From Burkholderia sp. Bp8992 (lineage in GTDB: Bacteria; Pseudomonadota; Gammaproteobacteria; Burkholderiales; Burkholderiaceae), in NCBI RefSeq assembly GCF_003853705.1, contig NZ_QTQI01000009.1, positions 62,001-126,000 on the forward strand: a stretch of DNA of 64,000 nucleotides, read 5' to 3'. Positions 28,066 to 37,347 of the stretch are shown piece by piece. Numbering within the stretch: the first letter of the stretch is position 1; each line of letters begins with the position of its first letter. Position numbers and translations under genes: made by a program. The notes beneath the pieces were generated by a model. That model saw only the letters and a list, made by a program, of their open reading frames with translations, searched no databases and was not told where the DNA came from.

Positions 28066-28770
28066 TCAGCCCCGTGCCGGAATGTTGAGCCCGCGCGCGA
28101 CGGCCGGACGCGCAACAAACGCGTCGAGCACCCGCTTGACGTGCCGGAATTCGCTGAAACCGACCAGGTCGCCCGCTTCGTAGAAGCCGACCAAGTTGCG
28201 CACCCACGGGAAGATCGCGATGTCGGCGATCGTGTAGGTATCGCCCATCACCCACTGGCGGTTCGCGAGACGCGCGTCGAGCACGCCGAGCAGGCGCTTC
28301 GACTCGTCGACGTAGCGGTCGCGCGGACGCTTGTCCTCGAAGTCGCGGCCCGCGAACTTGTGGAAGAACCCGACCTGGCCGAACATCGGCCCGATGCCGC
28401 CCATCTGGAACATCACCCACTGGATCGTCTCGTAGCGGCCCGCAAGATCCTTCGGGATCAGCTGGCCGGTCTTGTCCGCGAGATAGATCAGGATCGCGCC
28501 CGATTCGAACAGCGGCAGCGGCTTGCCGTCGGGGCCGTTCGGGTCGATGATCGCCGGGATCTTGTTGTTCGGGTTCAGCGACAGGAATTCGGGCGACAGC
28601 TGGTCGTTCGTGTCGAAACGCACGAGGTGCGGCTCGTACGGCAGGCCGGTTTCCTCGAGCATGATCGACACCTTGACGCCGTTCGGCGTCGGCAGCGAGT
28701 AGAGCTGGAGACGGTCGGGATGCTGGGCCGGCCACTTGTGCGTGATCGGGAAGGCGGACAGGTCGGGCAT
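28066..28770 (-). CDS. Glutathione S-transferase family protein (YfcG/nu-class like)
   Basis: A 234-aa GST. The thioredoxin-like N-domain contains QLYSLPTPNGVKVSIMLEETGLPYEPHLV and NPNNKIPAIID with the cis-proline and the FESGAILIYLADKTG segment, which matches YfcG/YghU-type disulfide-bond reductases. The helical C-domain has MGDTYTIADIAIFPWV, the N-capping/hydrophobic staple region. MPDLSAFPITHKW is used as start. It is followed by a strong terminator and preceded by the porin gene end, so it is monocistronic. It probably reduces small disulfides or peroxides with glutathione. Confidence 0.93.
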   Translation of the reverse strand: MPDLSAFPITHKWPAQHPDRLQLYSLPTPNGVKVSIMLEETGLPYEPHLVRFDTNDQLSPEFLSLNPNNKIPAIIDPNGPDGKPLPLFESGAILIYLADKTGQLIPKDLAGRYETIQWVMFQMGGIGPMFGQVGFFHKFAGRDFEDKRPRDRYVDESKRLLGVLDARLANRQWVMGDTYTIADIAIFPWVRNLVGFYEAGDLVGFSEFRHVKRVLDAFVARPAVARGLNIPARG

Positions 28771-28933
28771 GAAAGTTCGCTCGTCGAAGTGGAGGATCCG
28801 CGCTCCGTCCGAGCCGCCGCGCTCGCGCGCGATCCACGGCGCGGCGGCGGGCCGGAGCGCGCCGAAAACGCCCACTGTAGCCGATCCCCGGAATCGATGC
28901 AGGCGTCGGGCGCCGCCACCCCGCGCGAACCCT

Positions 28934-30058
28934 TCAGAAGTTGTGCCGCAGCCCGATCATCGCGGCCGTCGTGCCGACGCCGGGCGCGACCGGCTGCCCG
29001 TACACGAGCATCTGGTCCATCGTGCCGCGGTTGTTCACGCGGCCGACCTGCGCATAGACCATCGACCGCTTCGACAGGCTGTAGTCGGCCGTGAGCACGA
29101 CGGCCGTCGAACGGTTCTCCGAGCGGTTGCGGTCCTTCAGGTAGTACACGGCCGACGTCACCTGCAACGCGGGCGTGAACCGATAGCCGACGCCCGCCGA
29201 CAGCATGTCGAGGTTCACCTTGTCCGCATGCGACGGATTCCTGCCGTTGCCGTACGACGCCGACACCGAAAAGTCGCGGATCGTGTATTTCGCGCCGACG
29301 TAGACGAAGCGGTTGTTGTCGACGCCGGTCGGCGCGACGCCCGGCGCCGGGCTCGTGTCGTGGCCGTTGTAGTAGACGGCCGATGCGTTCAGCCCGTAGT
29401 TCGCATACCTGAGCACGACGGATTCGCGCGTGCCGCCCTGGAGCTGCCCGGCCACGCCACCGGGCGCGTATTCGAGCGCGATCGACGCGCCTGCGAACGT
29501 CGGCGACTGGTAGACGAGCGCATTGCTGTCGTACAGCGCGCCGATCGCAGCGTTGGTGCTCGTCCCCGACCAGCCGGCCGCCGTGTTCAGGCCGAGCCAC
29601 GCGATCAGCACGCTGCCGAAGAACTGCGCGTTGCGCACGTCGGTGTCGGCCATCGCGTAGATCATCGGCACGATCTGGCGGCCGGCGGTGAACGTGCCGA
29701 ACGGGCCCGACACGCCGAGCGACGCAACCTGGTTGAAGATCGCGACGGCGCCCGGCGTGTCGCTCAGCTGCATCCTGCCGGTGCCGCTGTCGAACGAACC
29801 CTGCAGCTTGAAGTTGATCTTGTAGCCGCCGCCGATGTCCTCGCTGCCCTTGATGCCCCAGAAGCTCGAATAGATGCCGCCGTCCTTCATGCGGAACACC
29901 TTGCCGGTATTCGGCGCGCTCGGGCTGAACGACGCGGCCGACGTGCTCTGGTACAGCAGGCCCGAGTCGATCACGCCGTAAAGCATGACGGAGGATTGCG
30001 CGTGCGCGAATGCAGAACAGCCGGCAAGCGCCGCGAGCGCGGCCAGTTTCGTCTTCAT
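28934..30058 (-). CDS. Outer-membrane porin (Porin_4 / OmpC-like family)
   Basis: A 374-aa general porin. The signal peptide MKTKLAALAALAGCSAFAHA is followed by QSSVMLYGVIDSGLLYQS, the standard first strand of beta-proteobacterial trimeric porins. Alternating amphipathic strands and Gly/Asn-rich loops fill the middle, with FGTFTAGRQIVPMIYA and SVSASYGNGRN; the C-terminus ends ...AAMIGLRHNF, with the terminal Phe recognised by the BAM complex. GGAGA precedes the ATG. Monocistronic, between the GST and the MalT-type regulator. Confidence 0.95.
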   Translation of the reverse strand: MKTKLAALAALAGCSAFAHAQSSVMLYGVIDSGLLYQSTSAASFSPSAPNTGKVFRMKDGGIYSSFWGIKGSEDIGGGYKINFKLQGSFDSGTGRMQLSDTPGAVAIFNQVASLGVSGPFGTFTAGRQIVPMIYAMADTDVRNAQFFGSVLIAWLGLNTAAGWSGTSTNAAIGALYDSNALVYQSPTFAGASIALEYAPGGVAGQLQGGTRESVVLRYANYGLNASAVYYNGHDTSPAPGVAPTGVDNNRFVYVGAKYTIRDFSVSASYGNGRNPSHADKVNLDMLSAGVGYRFTPALQVTSAVYYLKDRNRSENRSTAVVLTADYSLSKRSMVYAQVGRVNNRGTMDQMLVYGQPVAPGVGTTAAMIGLRHNF

Positions 30059-30288
30059 GAAGTCTCCAGGGTCGTATTGAACCGGACGGGATCGAGCCCG
30101 TCCGGGCGAAGCGGGGAAGCATCGGGGCGGGCCGGCCGGCGCGACAGGCGACGCCGGTGCGGGCCGTGCGCAAAGATTACGCAACGGCGCACGGCCGCTC
30201 CCCCCCATGCGCGGGGGGCAGGGTTACGGAGAATCGGAAGGGGGGGACGGACAGCCGGGCCGCCACGGACAGCCGGCCCGGACGGGTG

Positions 30289-32982
30289 TCAGGGTGCGCT
30301 TTCGAGCAGCCCCAGCACCAGCGCGCGGCGCACGGCATGCTTGCGCGAGCTCGCGTCGAGCTTGCCGAACAGGTTCTTCAAGTGCCATTTCACGGTTTCC
30401 TCGCCGACGGCGAGGGCAACCGCGATCTCCTTGTTCGACAGGTTGCGTGCGAGCAGTTCGAGGATCGCGCGCTCCTTCGGCGTCAGCACGACGCTCGGCA
30501 CCGCGCGCGGGCTCGCCGCACCGCGCGGCGCGGGCGGCACGATGCGCGGCTGCGGCAGCGCGTGCCGTGCGGGGCCGTCGCCGGCAGCCGCTTCGTCGCC
30601 GACGCGACGCGCCCAGTCGGCGACGGCCGGATGCGCGTCGGCAAGCGTGCGCGTCAGCCCGAACATGTCGGCGAGATTCATCGCCTCGTCGAGCAGCGCG
30701 CGGCCGCCGCGTCCCGACTGTTCGAGCGCGAACGCGCTGAGCGCCATGATCTCGATGCGCTCGCGCCCCATGCTCATTTCACGCGCGAGCACGGCTGCTT
30801 CGTCGAGCGCCGCGCTCGCATCGTCCCAGCGTCGCGCGGCCAGCGCCGCACCCGCGTGCGCGGTCGCCTGCAGCAGCACGACGGGGCGCCGCCACAACGG
30901 CCCGTGAGACGGAAATTCCGTCGCGGCGATCGCGTCGATCCGCTCGACGAGCGCATGGCAGGTCGCCTCGCGATAGCGCGCCGCGTGAATGCGCACCTGT
31001 TCGGCCAGGCTCGCGACCGACAGGCGCGGCAGCCGGCGCGCGACACCCATCGCGTCGAGCGCTTCGAGCAGGTCGATCGCGCGATGTTCGACACCGCGCA
31101 GCAACGCGATGCGTGCGGCCGTGAGATAGCCGAGCAGCACGGTGTCGGGCGTGCCCGCATGCTCGAGCACGTCGAGCCGGTTTGCCAGCAGCGCGGCGGC
31201 CTGGTCGACGCGGTCGGCCTCGTACGCGATGGCCGCGCACATCGCCGCGAGCATGCAGGTCAGCGGATGGCGGCGCCCGAGGTCGGCCTCCGCGCGCGCC
31301 AGCGCCGGCGACAGTACGTCGTCCGCGAGCCGGATCTGGCCTTCGCGCAGATAGCTCAGGCCCGTGATCAGCTCGCCCCAGCGCGCGACATAGCCGAACC
31401 CGGCCGCCGTTTCGCCGCGCGGCGCGGCCTGCTGGAAGCGGCGCGCCTGCGCCGGTTCGCCGACGATGATCGCGCGCGCCGACAGCCGGTTCGCGTGCAT
31501 CTGCGCGAGCCACGTCGCCGCCGGCGGCGCGAAGTCGGCCCACGGCTCGAACAGCTCGACGAAACGGTCGATCTCGTCGGCGTAGTACGCAGCCGCGCTG
31601 AGGATCAGCGCGCATTCGTAGCGCATCGCGGCCGGCGTGCGGCTATCCGCGAGGATGCCCGCGATCTGGCGCTGCGCCTCGACATGACGCTCGCCGAGCG
31701 CCAGCGCCCATGCGACCGCGATCCGCAGCGTCGGGCGCTTGTCGAGCTCCGCGTCGGGCAGCAGCGCGAGCCAGTCGAGCACGTCGTTGATGCGGCCCTG
31801 CTTGATCGCATCCTCGAGGCAGCGCTGCGCAAGCGCATACGCCGTCTCGAACTGGCCGGCCGCGTACGCGTGGCGCGCGGCTTCCTCGGTCATCCCGTGT
31901 GCATCGTGCCATGCCGCCGCGCGTGCGTGCAGCGTGCTGCGCTCGGCGTCGGCCCGCGTGGCGAGGCGGTCGCGCAGCGTGTCGCGCACGAGCGGATGCA
32001 GCCGGCACCAGTCCGACTCGTCCGATGCGATGAACAGCGGCGTGTCGCGCGCGAGGCGTGCGAGTCGGTCGGGCGCCTGCGCATCGTCGAGCAGCGCGGC
32101 GCACAGCGACGGATGCAGGCGATCGGCGACGCTCGTGCGCGTCAGGAACGCGGTGTCGTCCGCCGACTGGTTCGCGAGCAGCAGTTCGACGAGCCGGTCG
32201 CGCGTACCGTCCATGCGTGCGGCGAGCGCATCGACGGCCTGGCGCGGATCGGCCGAGCGCGCCATCGCGGCCATCGCGAGCTGCAGCCCGAGCGGCCAGC
32301 CGTCGACGCGTTCGAACAGACGCGCGCACGCGTCGGCGTCCACCCGTTGCGCGAAGCGCGCGCCGACCAGCGCGATCGTCTCGTCGAGCGTGAAGCGCAG
32401 CCAGTCGGCGCCCGCGAGCGTGCATTGCCCGCCGGCCAGCAGATCGCCGGCCGCGTGATCGAGCCCGCGTCGTGCGGCGACGACGACATGCAGGTTCTGC
32501 GGCGCGTTGTGCAGCACGTAGGTCAGCGCGTCCAGGCCGGTGGCCGGCAGCCGCTCGGCATCGTCGACGATCAGCAGCGCGTCGATCGACAATTGCGCGA
32601 CTTCGGCGAGCCACGCGGTCAGGCCGTCCAGCGCGCGCGCCGCACCGCCCGGAACCAGCCGCCCGAAGCCGGGCCGCGCGCAACCGGTGCGCACCGCCTG
32701 CACGAGCCCCTGCAGCAGCCGCTGTGCATCGTCGCGCTCGTCGGCCGACAGCCACACGACCGCGCGGCCGAGCGCGAGGGCCTCGCGGCGCCATTGCGCG
32801 AGCAGCGACGTCTTGCCGTAACCGGCCGGCGCCTGCACCAGCGTAACCGGCCGGCCGTCGAACGCCGGTGCGGCGAGACTCAGCCGCGCGCGGGCGAGCA
32901 ACTGCGCCGGCACGCGCGGCGCGGTCGTCTTCAAGACCAGTTCGGTGGGGGGCGCGTCGGCGCGATCGGGTGGGTGGGCCAT
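30289..32982 (-). CDS. MalT-type (LAL) LuxR-family transcriptional regulator
   Basis: An 897-aa large ATP-binding LuxR regulator. It has an N-terminal STAND-type ATPase with Walker A at 51-58 (APAGYGKT) and Walker B-like ALLIVDDAERLP, a long TPR-like helical middle and a C-terminal LuxR helix-turn-helix (LTPKERAILELLARNLSNKEIAVALAVGEETVKWHLKNLFGKL). MalT and its relatives activate transcription after binding an inducer and ATP. The start MAHPPDRADAP fits the usual short N-terminus. It is divergent from the USP-hemerythrin gene and the catabolic operon, which it may activate. The inducer is unknown. Confidence 0.93.
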   Translation of the reverse strand: MAHPPDRADAPPTELVLKTTAPRVPAQLLARARLSLAAPAFDGRPVTLVQAPAGYGKTSLLAQWRREALALGRAVVWLSADERDDAQRLLQGLVQAVRTGCARPGFGRLVPGGAARALDGLTAWLAEVAQLSIDALLIVDDAERLPATGLDALTYVLHNAPQNLHVVVAARRGLDHAAGDLLAGGQCTLAGADWLRFTLDETIALVGARFAQRVDADACARLFERVDGWPLGLQLAMAAMARSADPRQAVDALAARMDGTRDRLVELLLANQSADDTAFLTRTSVADRLHPSLCAALLDDAQAPDRLARLARDTPLFIASDESDWCRLHPLVRDTLRDRLATRADAERSTLHARAAAWHDAHGMTEEAARHAYAAGQFETAYALAQRCLEDAIKQGRINDVLDWLALLPDAELDKRPTLRIAVAWALALGERHVEAQRQIAGILADSRTPAAMRYECALILSAAAYYADEIDRFVELFEPWADFAPPAATWLAQMHANRLSARAIIVGEPAQARRFQQAAPRGETAAGFGYVARWGELITGLSYLREGQIRLADDVLSPALARAEADLGRRHPLTCMLAAMCAAIAYEADRVDQAAALLANRLDVLEHAGTPDTVLLGYLTAARIALLRGVEHRAIDLLEALDAMGVARRLPRLSVASLAEQVRIHAARYREATCHALVERIDAIAATEFPSHGPLWRRPVVLLQATAHAGAALAARRWDDASAALDEAAVLAREMSMGRERIEIMALSAFALEQSGRGGRALLDEAMNLADMFGLTRTLADAHPAVADWARRVGDEAAAGDGPARHALPQPRIVPPAPRGAASPRAVPSVVLTPKERAILELLARNLSNKEIAVALAVGEETVKWHLKNLFGKLDASSRKHAVRRALVLGLLESAP

Positions 32983-33225
32983 CGGGGCAGCAGTCGGAGT
33001 CCGGCGATGCCGTGCGGGCCAGCGTCCGGGGTGGGCGTGGGGGGAAGGATCGGCCGAACCGCGTTCGCCCGTCAATCCCCCCCGCGACGAGTGGGGCCGC
33101 ACCGGCGCCGCGTCGATAGCATGGGTTCCGATGCATGACGAACGCCGCGAGGAGGGCACCCATGATGATCGTATCGACCGGCACGCGGCGCAGCGCGCCG
33201 AGCGCCGGATAAGCGGAGCGGCGCG

Positions 33226-34158
33226 ATGTACCGCCATCTGCTCGTGATGGTCGACGGCGTGCCCGGCGGCATCGACGCGATCGGCCATGCGCTCGAACTG
33301 GCGCGAGCGGTCGGCGCGCGGGTCACGTTCGTGCTGTCCGGCACTGCGCCGGACTCGTGTTTATCCGGAGCGCGGCTGCCGGAACACGGTGCGAAAGTGG
33401 AAGCCGCCGCCCGGGCGCAGGGCCTGTCTCATGCGATCGCGGGGGCCGGCCATCCGGGGGCCGGCCATCCGACAAGCGATGACGCCTCGCCCGGCGCGCT
33501 GGCCGGCGAGCTCGGCTGCGACCTGATCGGCGTCGCGGCGCTCCCGCCGGATGCCGATGCGGCGAAACGCGCGCTGCGGCAGCACCTGCTCGCGACGAGC
33601 GCCGTGCCGGTACTGGTGTGCTCGTCGCACCGGACGCCCGCCGAAGCGCGCGTGATGGCGCGTTGTCTCGATGTGCATCGCATGGTCGGCGTGCTGCTGC
33701 AGGCGCTGATGGCGTGCGGTACAGACGCGAACGAACCGCTGCGGCTGGCGATCGACGCCAGGCGTGCACTGGCCTCGCTCGCCGCGCTGCAGCACGCGCG
33801 TTTCGGCACGGCCACCGAAGCGCGGCTCTTCGCGGCATTGCGGGTCCGCGCGGAGTGCGTCGCGGCCGAACTGGACGAACTCGACCGCCAGCGGCAGCGC
33901 GACGCGCAAGCGCTCGGCGCGCTCGCCCGGATCGCCGCAGACGGGCTGCCGTCGGCCGCGTTCGACACGGCGCTGGCCCGCTATGCGCACGGCGCGTTCG
34001 AGCAGATGGGGCGGATCGAAGGCGTGATTTTCCCGGCCGCGCGGCGCTACCTGGGCGACGCCGACTGGAACGAACTGGACGAACCGCTGGCGGACCGCGC
34101 TACTGCGACGCCGCCGGGCATGAATGAACCTGACGATGCGCGACGCGCATCGGACTGA
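33226..34158 (+). CDS. Universal-stress-like domain fused to a hemerythrin-like domain
   Basis: A 310-aa protein. Residues 1-130 look like a universal stress domain: MYRHLLVMVDGVPGGIDAIGHALELARAVGARVTFVLSG, then LGCDLIGVAAL and SAVPVLVCSS. The C-terminal part (about 150-295) looks like a four-helix HHE/hemerythrin bundle, with HRMVGVLLQAL, LAALQHARFG, ELDRQRQRD and HGAFEQMGRIEGVIFP. The final motif usually reads H...EE..lFP; here one glutamate is Gly, so the di-iron site may be incomplete. A 15-bp tandem repeat encodes GAGHPGAGHP in the linker. It is first in the plus-strand group after the MalT-type regulator; it could sense oxidants or NO, by inference only. Confidence 0.8.
   Translation: MYRHLLVMVDGVPGGIDAIGHALELARAVGARVTFVLSGTAPDSCLSGARLPEHGAKVEAAARAQGLSHAIAGAGHPGAGHPTSDDASPGALAGELGCDLIGVAALPPDADAAKRALRQHLLATSAVPVLVCSSHRTPAEARVMARCLDVHRMVGVLLQALMACGTDANEPLRLAIDARRALASLAALQHARFGTATEARLFAALRVRAECVAAELDELDRQRQRDAQALGALARIAADGLPSAAFDTALARYAHGAFEQMGRIEGVIFPAARRYLGDADWNELDEPLADRATATPPGMNEPDDARRASD
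33441..33470 (+). repeat. 15-bp in-frame tandem repeat
   Basis: GGGGGCCGGCCATCC is present twice, head to tail and perfect, adding five codons (GAGHP) within the USP-hemerythrin gene. Length changes here would keep the frame. Confidence 0.9.
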
Positions 34159-34176
34159 GACCCTACGGAGAACACG

Positions 34177-35157
34177 ATGGCACATGCAGTGCGATTCCAC
34201 GAAACCGGCGGCCCCGACGTGCTGCGCTGGGAGACAGTCGACGTCGGCGATCCCGGCGCCGGCCAGGTGCGGCTGCGGCACGAGGCCGTCGGCCTGAATT
34301 TCGCCGACACGTACTTCCGCAGCGGCCTGTATCCGGTGCCGCTGCCGGCCGGCATCGGCGTCGAGGCGGCCGGCGTGGTCGAGGCCGTCGGCCCGGGCGT
34401 GACGAACGTCGCCGTCGGCGATCGCGTGACCTACACCGGCTTCCTGAACACGCTCGGCGCGTACAGCACCGAACGGCTGATCCCGGCCGCGCCGCTCGTC
34501 CGGCTGCCGGCCGGCATCTCGTGCGAAACGGCCGCCGCGATGACGATGCGCGGGCTCACGTCGGCCTACCTGCTGCGCCGCATCCATGCGTTCGCGCCGG
34601 GCGACGCGATCCTGCTGCATGCGGCCGCCGGCGGCGTCGGGCTGATCGTGTCGCAATGGGCGAAGCTGCTCGGGCTCACGGTGATCGGCACCGTGTCGAG
34701 CGAGCACAAGGCCGCGATCGCCCGCGCACACGGCTGCGACCATACGATCGACTACAGCCGCGAGGATGTCGCGAAGCGCGTGCGCGAACTGACGGACGGC
34801 GCGGGCGTCGACGTCGTGTTCGACAGCGTCGGCAAGGACACCTTCGAAGGCTCGCTCGATTCGCTGAAGCGGCGCGGGCTGATGGTCTGCGTCGGCACCG
34901 CGTCGGGACCGATCCCGCCGTTCGATCCGCAGCGCCTCGCGATGAAGGGCTCGCTGTACCTGACGCGCCCGGCGCTGGCCGACTACATCGCCGATCCGGC
35001 CGAGAAGAACGACCTGGCCGGCGAACTGTTCGCGCACGTCGCGGCCGGCCGCATCAGGATCGAGATCAACCAGCGCTATGCGCTGCAGGACGCCGCGCAG
35101 GCACACCGTGATCTCGAATCGCGCAAGACGACCGGTTCGTCGGTGTTCATCGTCTGA
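34177..35157 (+). CDS. NADPH:quinone oxidoreductase (zeta-crystallin type)
   Basis: A 326-aa zinc-independent MDR-family reductase that should reduce quinones or enals with NADPH. GroES-like N-domain with HEAVGLNFADTYFRSGLYPVPLPAGIGVEAAGVVEAVG; Rossmann domain with ILLHAAAGGVGLIVSQWAKLLG, the AAxGGVG NADPH loop, and VVFDSVGKDTFEGSLDSL. No zinc-binding Cys cluster. CTACGGAGAAC lies before the ATG. Ten bases separate it from the next gene, so it heads or belongs to the catabolic operon with the dioxygenase, BKACE, MFS and hydrolase. Confidence 0.95.
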   Translation: MAHAVRFHETGGPDVLRWETVDVGDPGAGQVRLRHEAVGLNFADTYFRSGLYPVPLPAGIGVEAAGVVEAVGPGVTNVAVGDRVTYTGFLNTLGAYSTERLIPAAPLVRLPAGISCETAAAMTMRGLTSAYLLRRIHAFAPGDAILLHAAAGGVGLIVSQWAKLLGLTVIGTVSSEHKAAIARAHGCDHTIDYSREDVAKRVRELTDGAGVDVVFDSVGKDTFEGSLDSLKRRGLMVCVGTASGPIPPFDPQRLAMKGSLYLTRPALADYIADPAEKNDLAGELFAHVAAGRIRIEINQRYALQDAAQAHRDLESRKTTGSSVFIV

Positions 35158-35167
35158 GGAGACGCGC

Positions 35168-36016
35168 ATGCGAGTCGAACCCCTGACCTGCGCGATCGGC
35201 GCGGAACTGCTGGATGTGAGCCTCGCCGACGCCGTGCACGACGACGGCCTGTTCGCCGAGATCCGCGCGCAGCTGCTGCGGCATCGCGTGCTGTTCCTGC
35301 GTGACCAGGACATCACGCGCGCCGAGCATGTCGCGTTCGCGCGGCGCTTCGGCGAGCTCGAGGATCATCCGGTCGCCGGCAGCGATCCCGAGCACCCGGG
35401 GCTCGTGCGGATCTACAAGTCGCCCGACCAGCCGAACGACCGCTACGAGAATGCGTGGCACAGCGATGCGAGCTGGCGCGTGGCGCCGCCGTTCGGCTGC
35501 GTGCTGCGCTGCATCGAGGGTCCGCAGGTTGGCGGCGACACGATGTGGGCGAACATGGTGCTCGCGTACGAGAACCTGCCGGATCACGTGAAGCAGCAGA
35601 TCGCCGACTTGCGCGCGCGCCACAGCATCGAGGCGAGCTTCGGCGCGGCGATGCCGATCGACAAGCGGCTCGCACTGAAGGCGCAGTACCCGGACGCCGA
35701 GCATCCGGTCGTGCGCACGCATCCCGAAACCGGCGAGAAGGTGCTGTACGTGAACGCGTTCGCGACGCATTTCACGAACTTCCACACGCCCGGCCGCGTG
35801 CGCGTCGGCCAGGACGCGAATCCTGGCGCCGGCCAGTTGCTGCACTACCTGATCAGCCAGGCATTTATCCCCGAATACCAGGTGCGCTGGCGCTGGAAGA
35901 AGAACAGCGTCGCGATCTGGGACAACCGCAGCACGCAGCATTACGCGGTGATGGACTACCCGCCGTGCGTGCGCAGGATGGAACGCGCGGGCATCGTCGG
36001 CGACGTGCCGTTCTGA
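35168..36016 (+). CDS. TauD/TfdA family Fe(II)/2-oxoglutarate-dependent dioxygenase
   Basis: A 282-aa non-heme iron dioxygenase coupling 2-oxoglutarate decarboxylation to hydroxylation of an organic acid. The iron triad is visible: H98 and D100 in NAWHSDASW and H258 in DNRSTQHYA; R269/R270 probably binds 2-oxoglutarate. The early LLRHRVLFLRDQDIT and FARRFGELEDHP blocks are typical. TGAGGAG precedes the ATG. Sandwiched between quinone oxidoreductase and BKACE, it probably hydroxylates an early substrate, as TauD or TfdA do for taurine or phenoxyacetates; the identity is unknown. Confidence 0.94.
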   Translation: MRVEPLTCAIGAELLDVSLADAVHDDGLFAEIRAQLLRHRVLFLRDQDITRAEHVAFARRFGELEDHPVAGSDPEHPGLVRIYKSPDQPNDRYENAWHSDASWRVAPPFGCVLRCIEGPQVGGDTMWANMVLAYENLPDHVKQQIADLRARHSIEASFGAAMPIDKRLALKAQYPDAEHPVVRTHPETGEKVLYVNAFATHFTNFHTPGRVRVGQDANPGAGQLLHYLISQAFIPEYQVRWRWKKNSVAIWDNRSTQHYAVMDYPPCVRRMERAGIVGDVPF

Positions 36017-36136
36017 GCGCGAGCGCCCCTTAACCGATCCGCAACGCTGCACACGACGCGCCGGGCCCGCCGCCCGGCACGGCGGGATACGCACGCCCGT
36101 ACGCCCGCAACACAACGATTTCCACTGGAGGACGAC

Positions 36137-37192
36137 ATGCAATTTCTCGACGATTCGCTGCACCCGGAAAACCAGGACAAGGTGGTCATCACGGTCGCGC
36201 CGTACGGCCCCGAATGGATGCCGGCCGATTTTCCGGAAGACATTCCGGTGACGATGGACGAGCACGTGCAGAAGGCCGTCGACTGCTACAACGCAGGCGC
36301 GACCGTGCTGCACCTGCATGTGCGCGAGCTCGACGGCAAGGGCAGCAAGCGGCTGTCGAAATTCAACGAGCTGCTCGGCCGGCTGCGCGAAGCGGTACCC
36401 GACATGATCCTGCAGGTCGGCGGCTCGATCTCGTTCGCGCCGGAAGGCGACGGCGCCGAAGCGAAATGGCTGTCCGACGACACGCGCCACATGCTCGCGG
36501 AATTGACGCCGAAGCCCGACCAGGTGACGGTCGCGATCAACACCGTGCAGATGAACATCACCGAGCTGATGAACCGCAACGACATCGCCGGCACGTCGCT
36601 GAACGAAGCCGCGCTGTGGGACGCGTACCGCGAGATGACGGTGCCGGCCGGCCCCGGCTGGGTCGACGAGCACTTGCGCCGCCTGCAGGCGGCCGGCATC
36701 CAGCCGCATTTCCAGCTCACCGGCATGCATGCACTCGAAACGCTCGAGCGGATCATCCGGCGCGGCGTCTATCGCGGCCCGCTGAACGTCACGTGGGTCG
36801 GCATCGGCGGCGGCTTCGACGGCCCGAATCCGTACAACTTCATGGAATTCGTCCGGCGCTGCCCGGACGGCGCGTGCATCACGCTCGAATCGCTGATGAA
36901 GAACGTGCTGCCGATCAACACCGTCGCGATGGCGCTGGGCCTGCATCCGCGCTGCGGGATCGAGGACACGCTCATCGACCAGAAGGGCAACCGGATGACG
37001 TCGGTGCAGCAGGTCGAGCAGTGCGTGCGGATCGCGCGCGAACTCGGCCGCGACATCGCGACCGGCAAGGAAGCGAAGGCGATCTACCGGATCGGCGTGC
37101 AGTACGACGGCGTCGACGAAACGCTCGCGCAGCTCGGGATGGCACCGAACCGCCGGCCGGGCCAGCTGAGCGTGCCGCTGCGCGCGGCCTGA
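36137..37192 (+). CDS. Beta-keto acid cleavage enzyme (BKACE, DUF849)
   Basis: A 351-aa (beta/alpha)8 Zn enzyme of the BKACE family, which cleaves beta-keto acids with acetyl-CoA to give acetoacetate and a CoA ester. VVITVAPYGPE at the start, the zinc-ligand block VLHLHVRELDGKGSKR (H59, H61), LQVGGSISFAP and WVGIGGGFDGPNPYN are family hallmarks. TGGAGGAC precedes the ATG. Substrates in the family include 3-keto-5-aminohexanoate and dehydrocarnitine. The set with a TauD-type dioxygenase and an MFS carrier indicates catabolism of an imported beta-hydroxy or beta-keto compound, but the exact substrate cannot be read from sequence. Confidence 0.93.
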   Translation: MQFLDDSLHPENQDKVVITVAPYGPEWMPADFPEDIPVTMDEHVQKAVDCYNAGATVLHLHVRELDGKGSKRLSKFNELLGRLREAVPDMILQVGGSISFAPEGDGAEAKWLSDDTRHMLAELTPKPDQVTVAINTVQMNITELMNRNDIAGTSLNEAALWDAYREMTVPAGPGWVDEHLRRLQAAGIQPHFQLTGMHALETLERIIRRGVYRGPLNVTWVGIGGGFDGPNPYNFMEFVRRCPDGACITLESLMKNVLPINTVAMALGLHPRCGIEDTLIDQKGNRMTSVQQVEQCVRIARELGRDIATGKEAKAIYRIGVQYDGVDETLAQLGMAPNRRPGQLSVPLRAA

Positions 37193-37347
37193 CGCGCCGC
37201 GCAGCCGGGCGGCCCGCGAGCGCCGCCCGCCGATCGATGTGGTGCGGCACCCATCCTCGCGCGGCGCGCGAGGCAAGCTCCGCCGGACGGAGCGGGGCCG
37301 CGCAAGCCGCGCCGGCGCATGGCCGCCCGGTGCCGGAGGAGACACGC

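Noticed and set aside
30157-33138. Very long plus-strand frame opposite the MalT-type regulator
   Set aside because: Low-complexity Arg/Gln/His-rich translation typical of antisense frames in GC-rich DNA; the minus strand encodes a complete STAND-LuxR protein.
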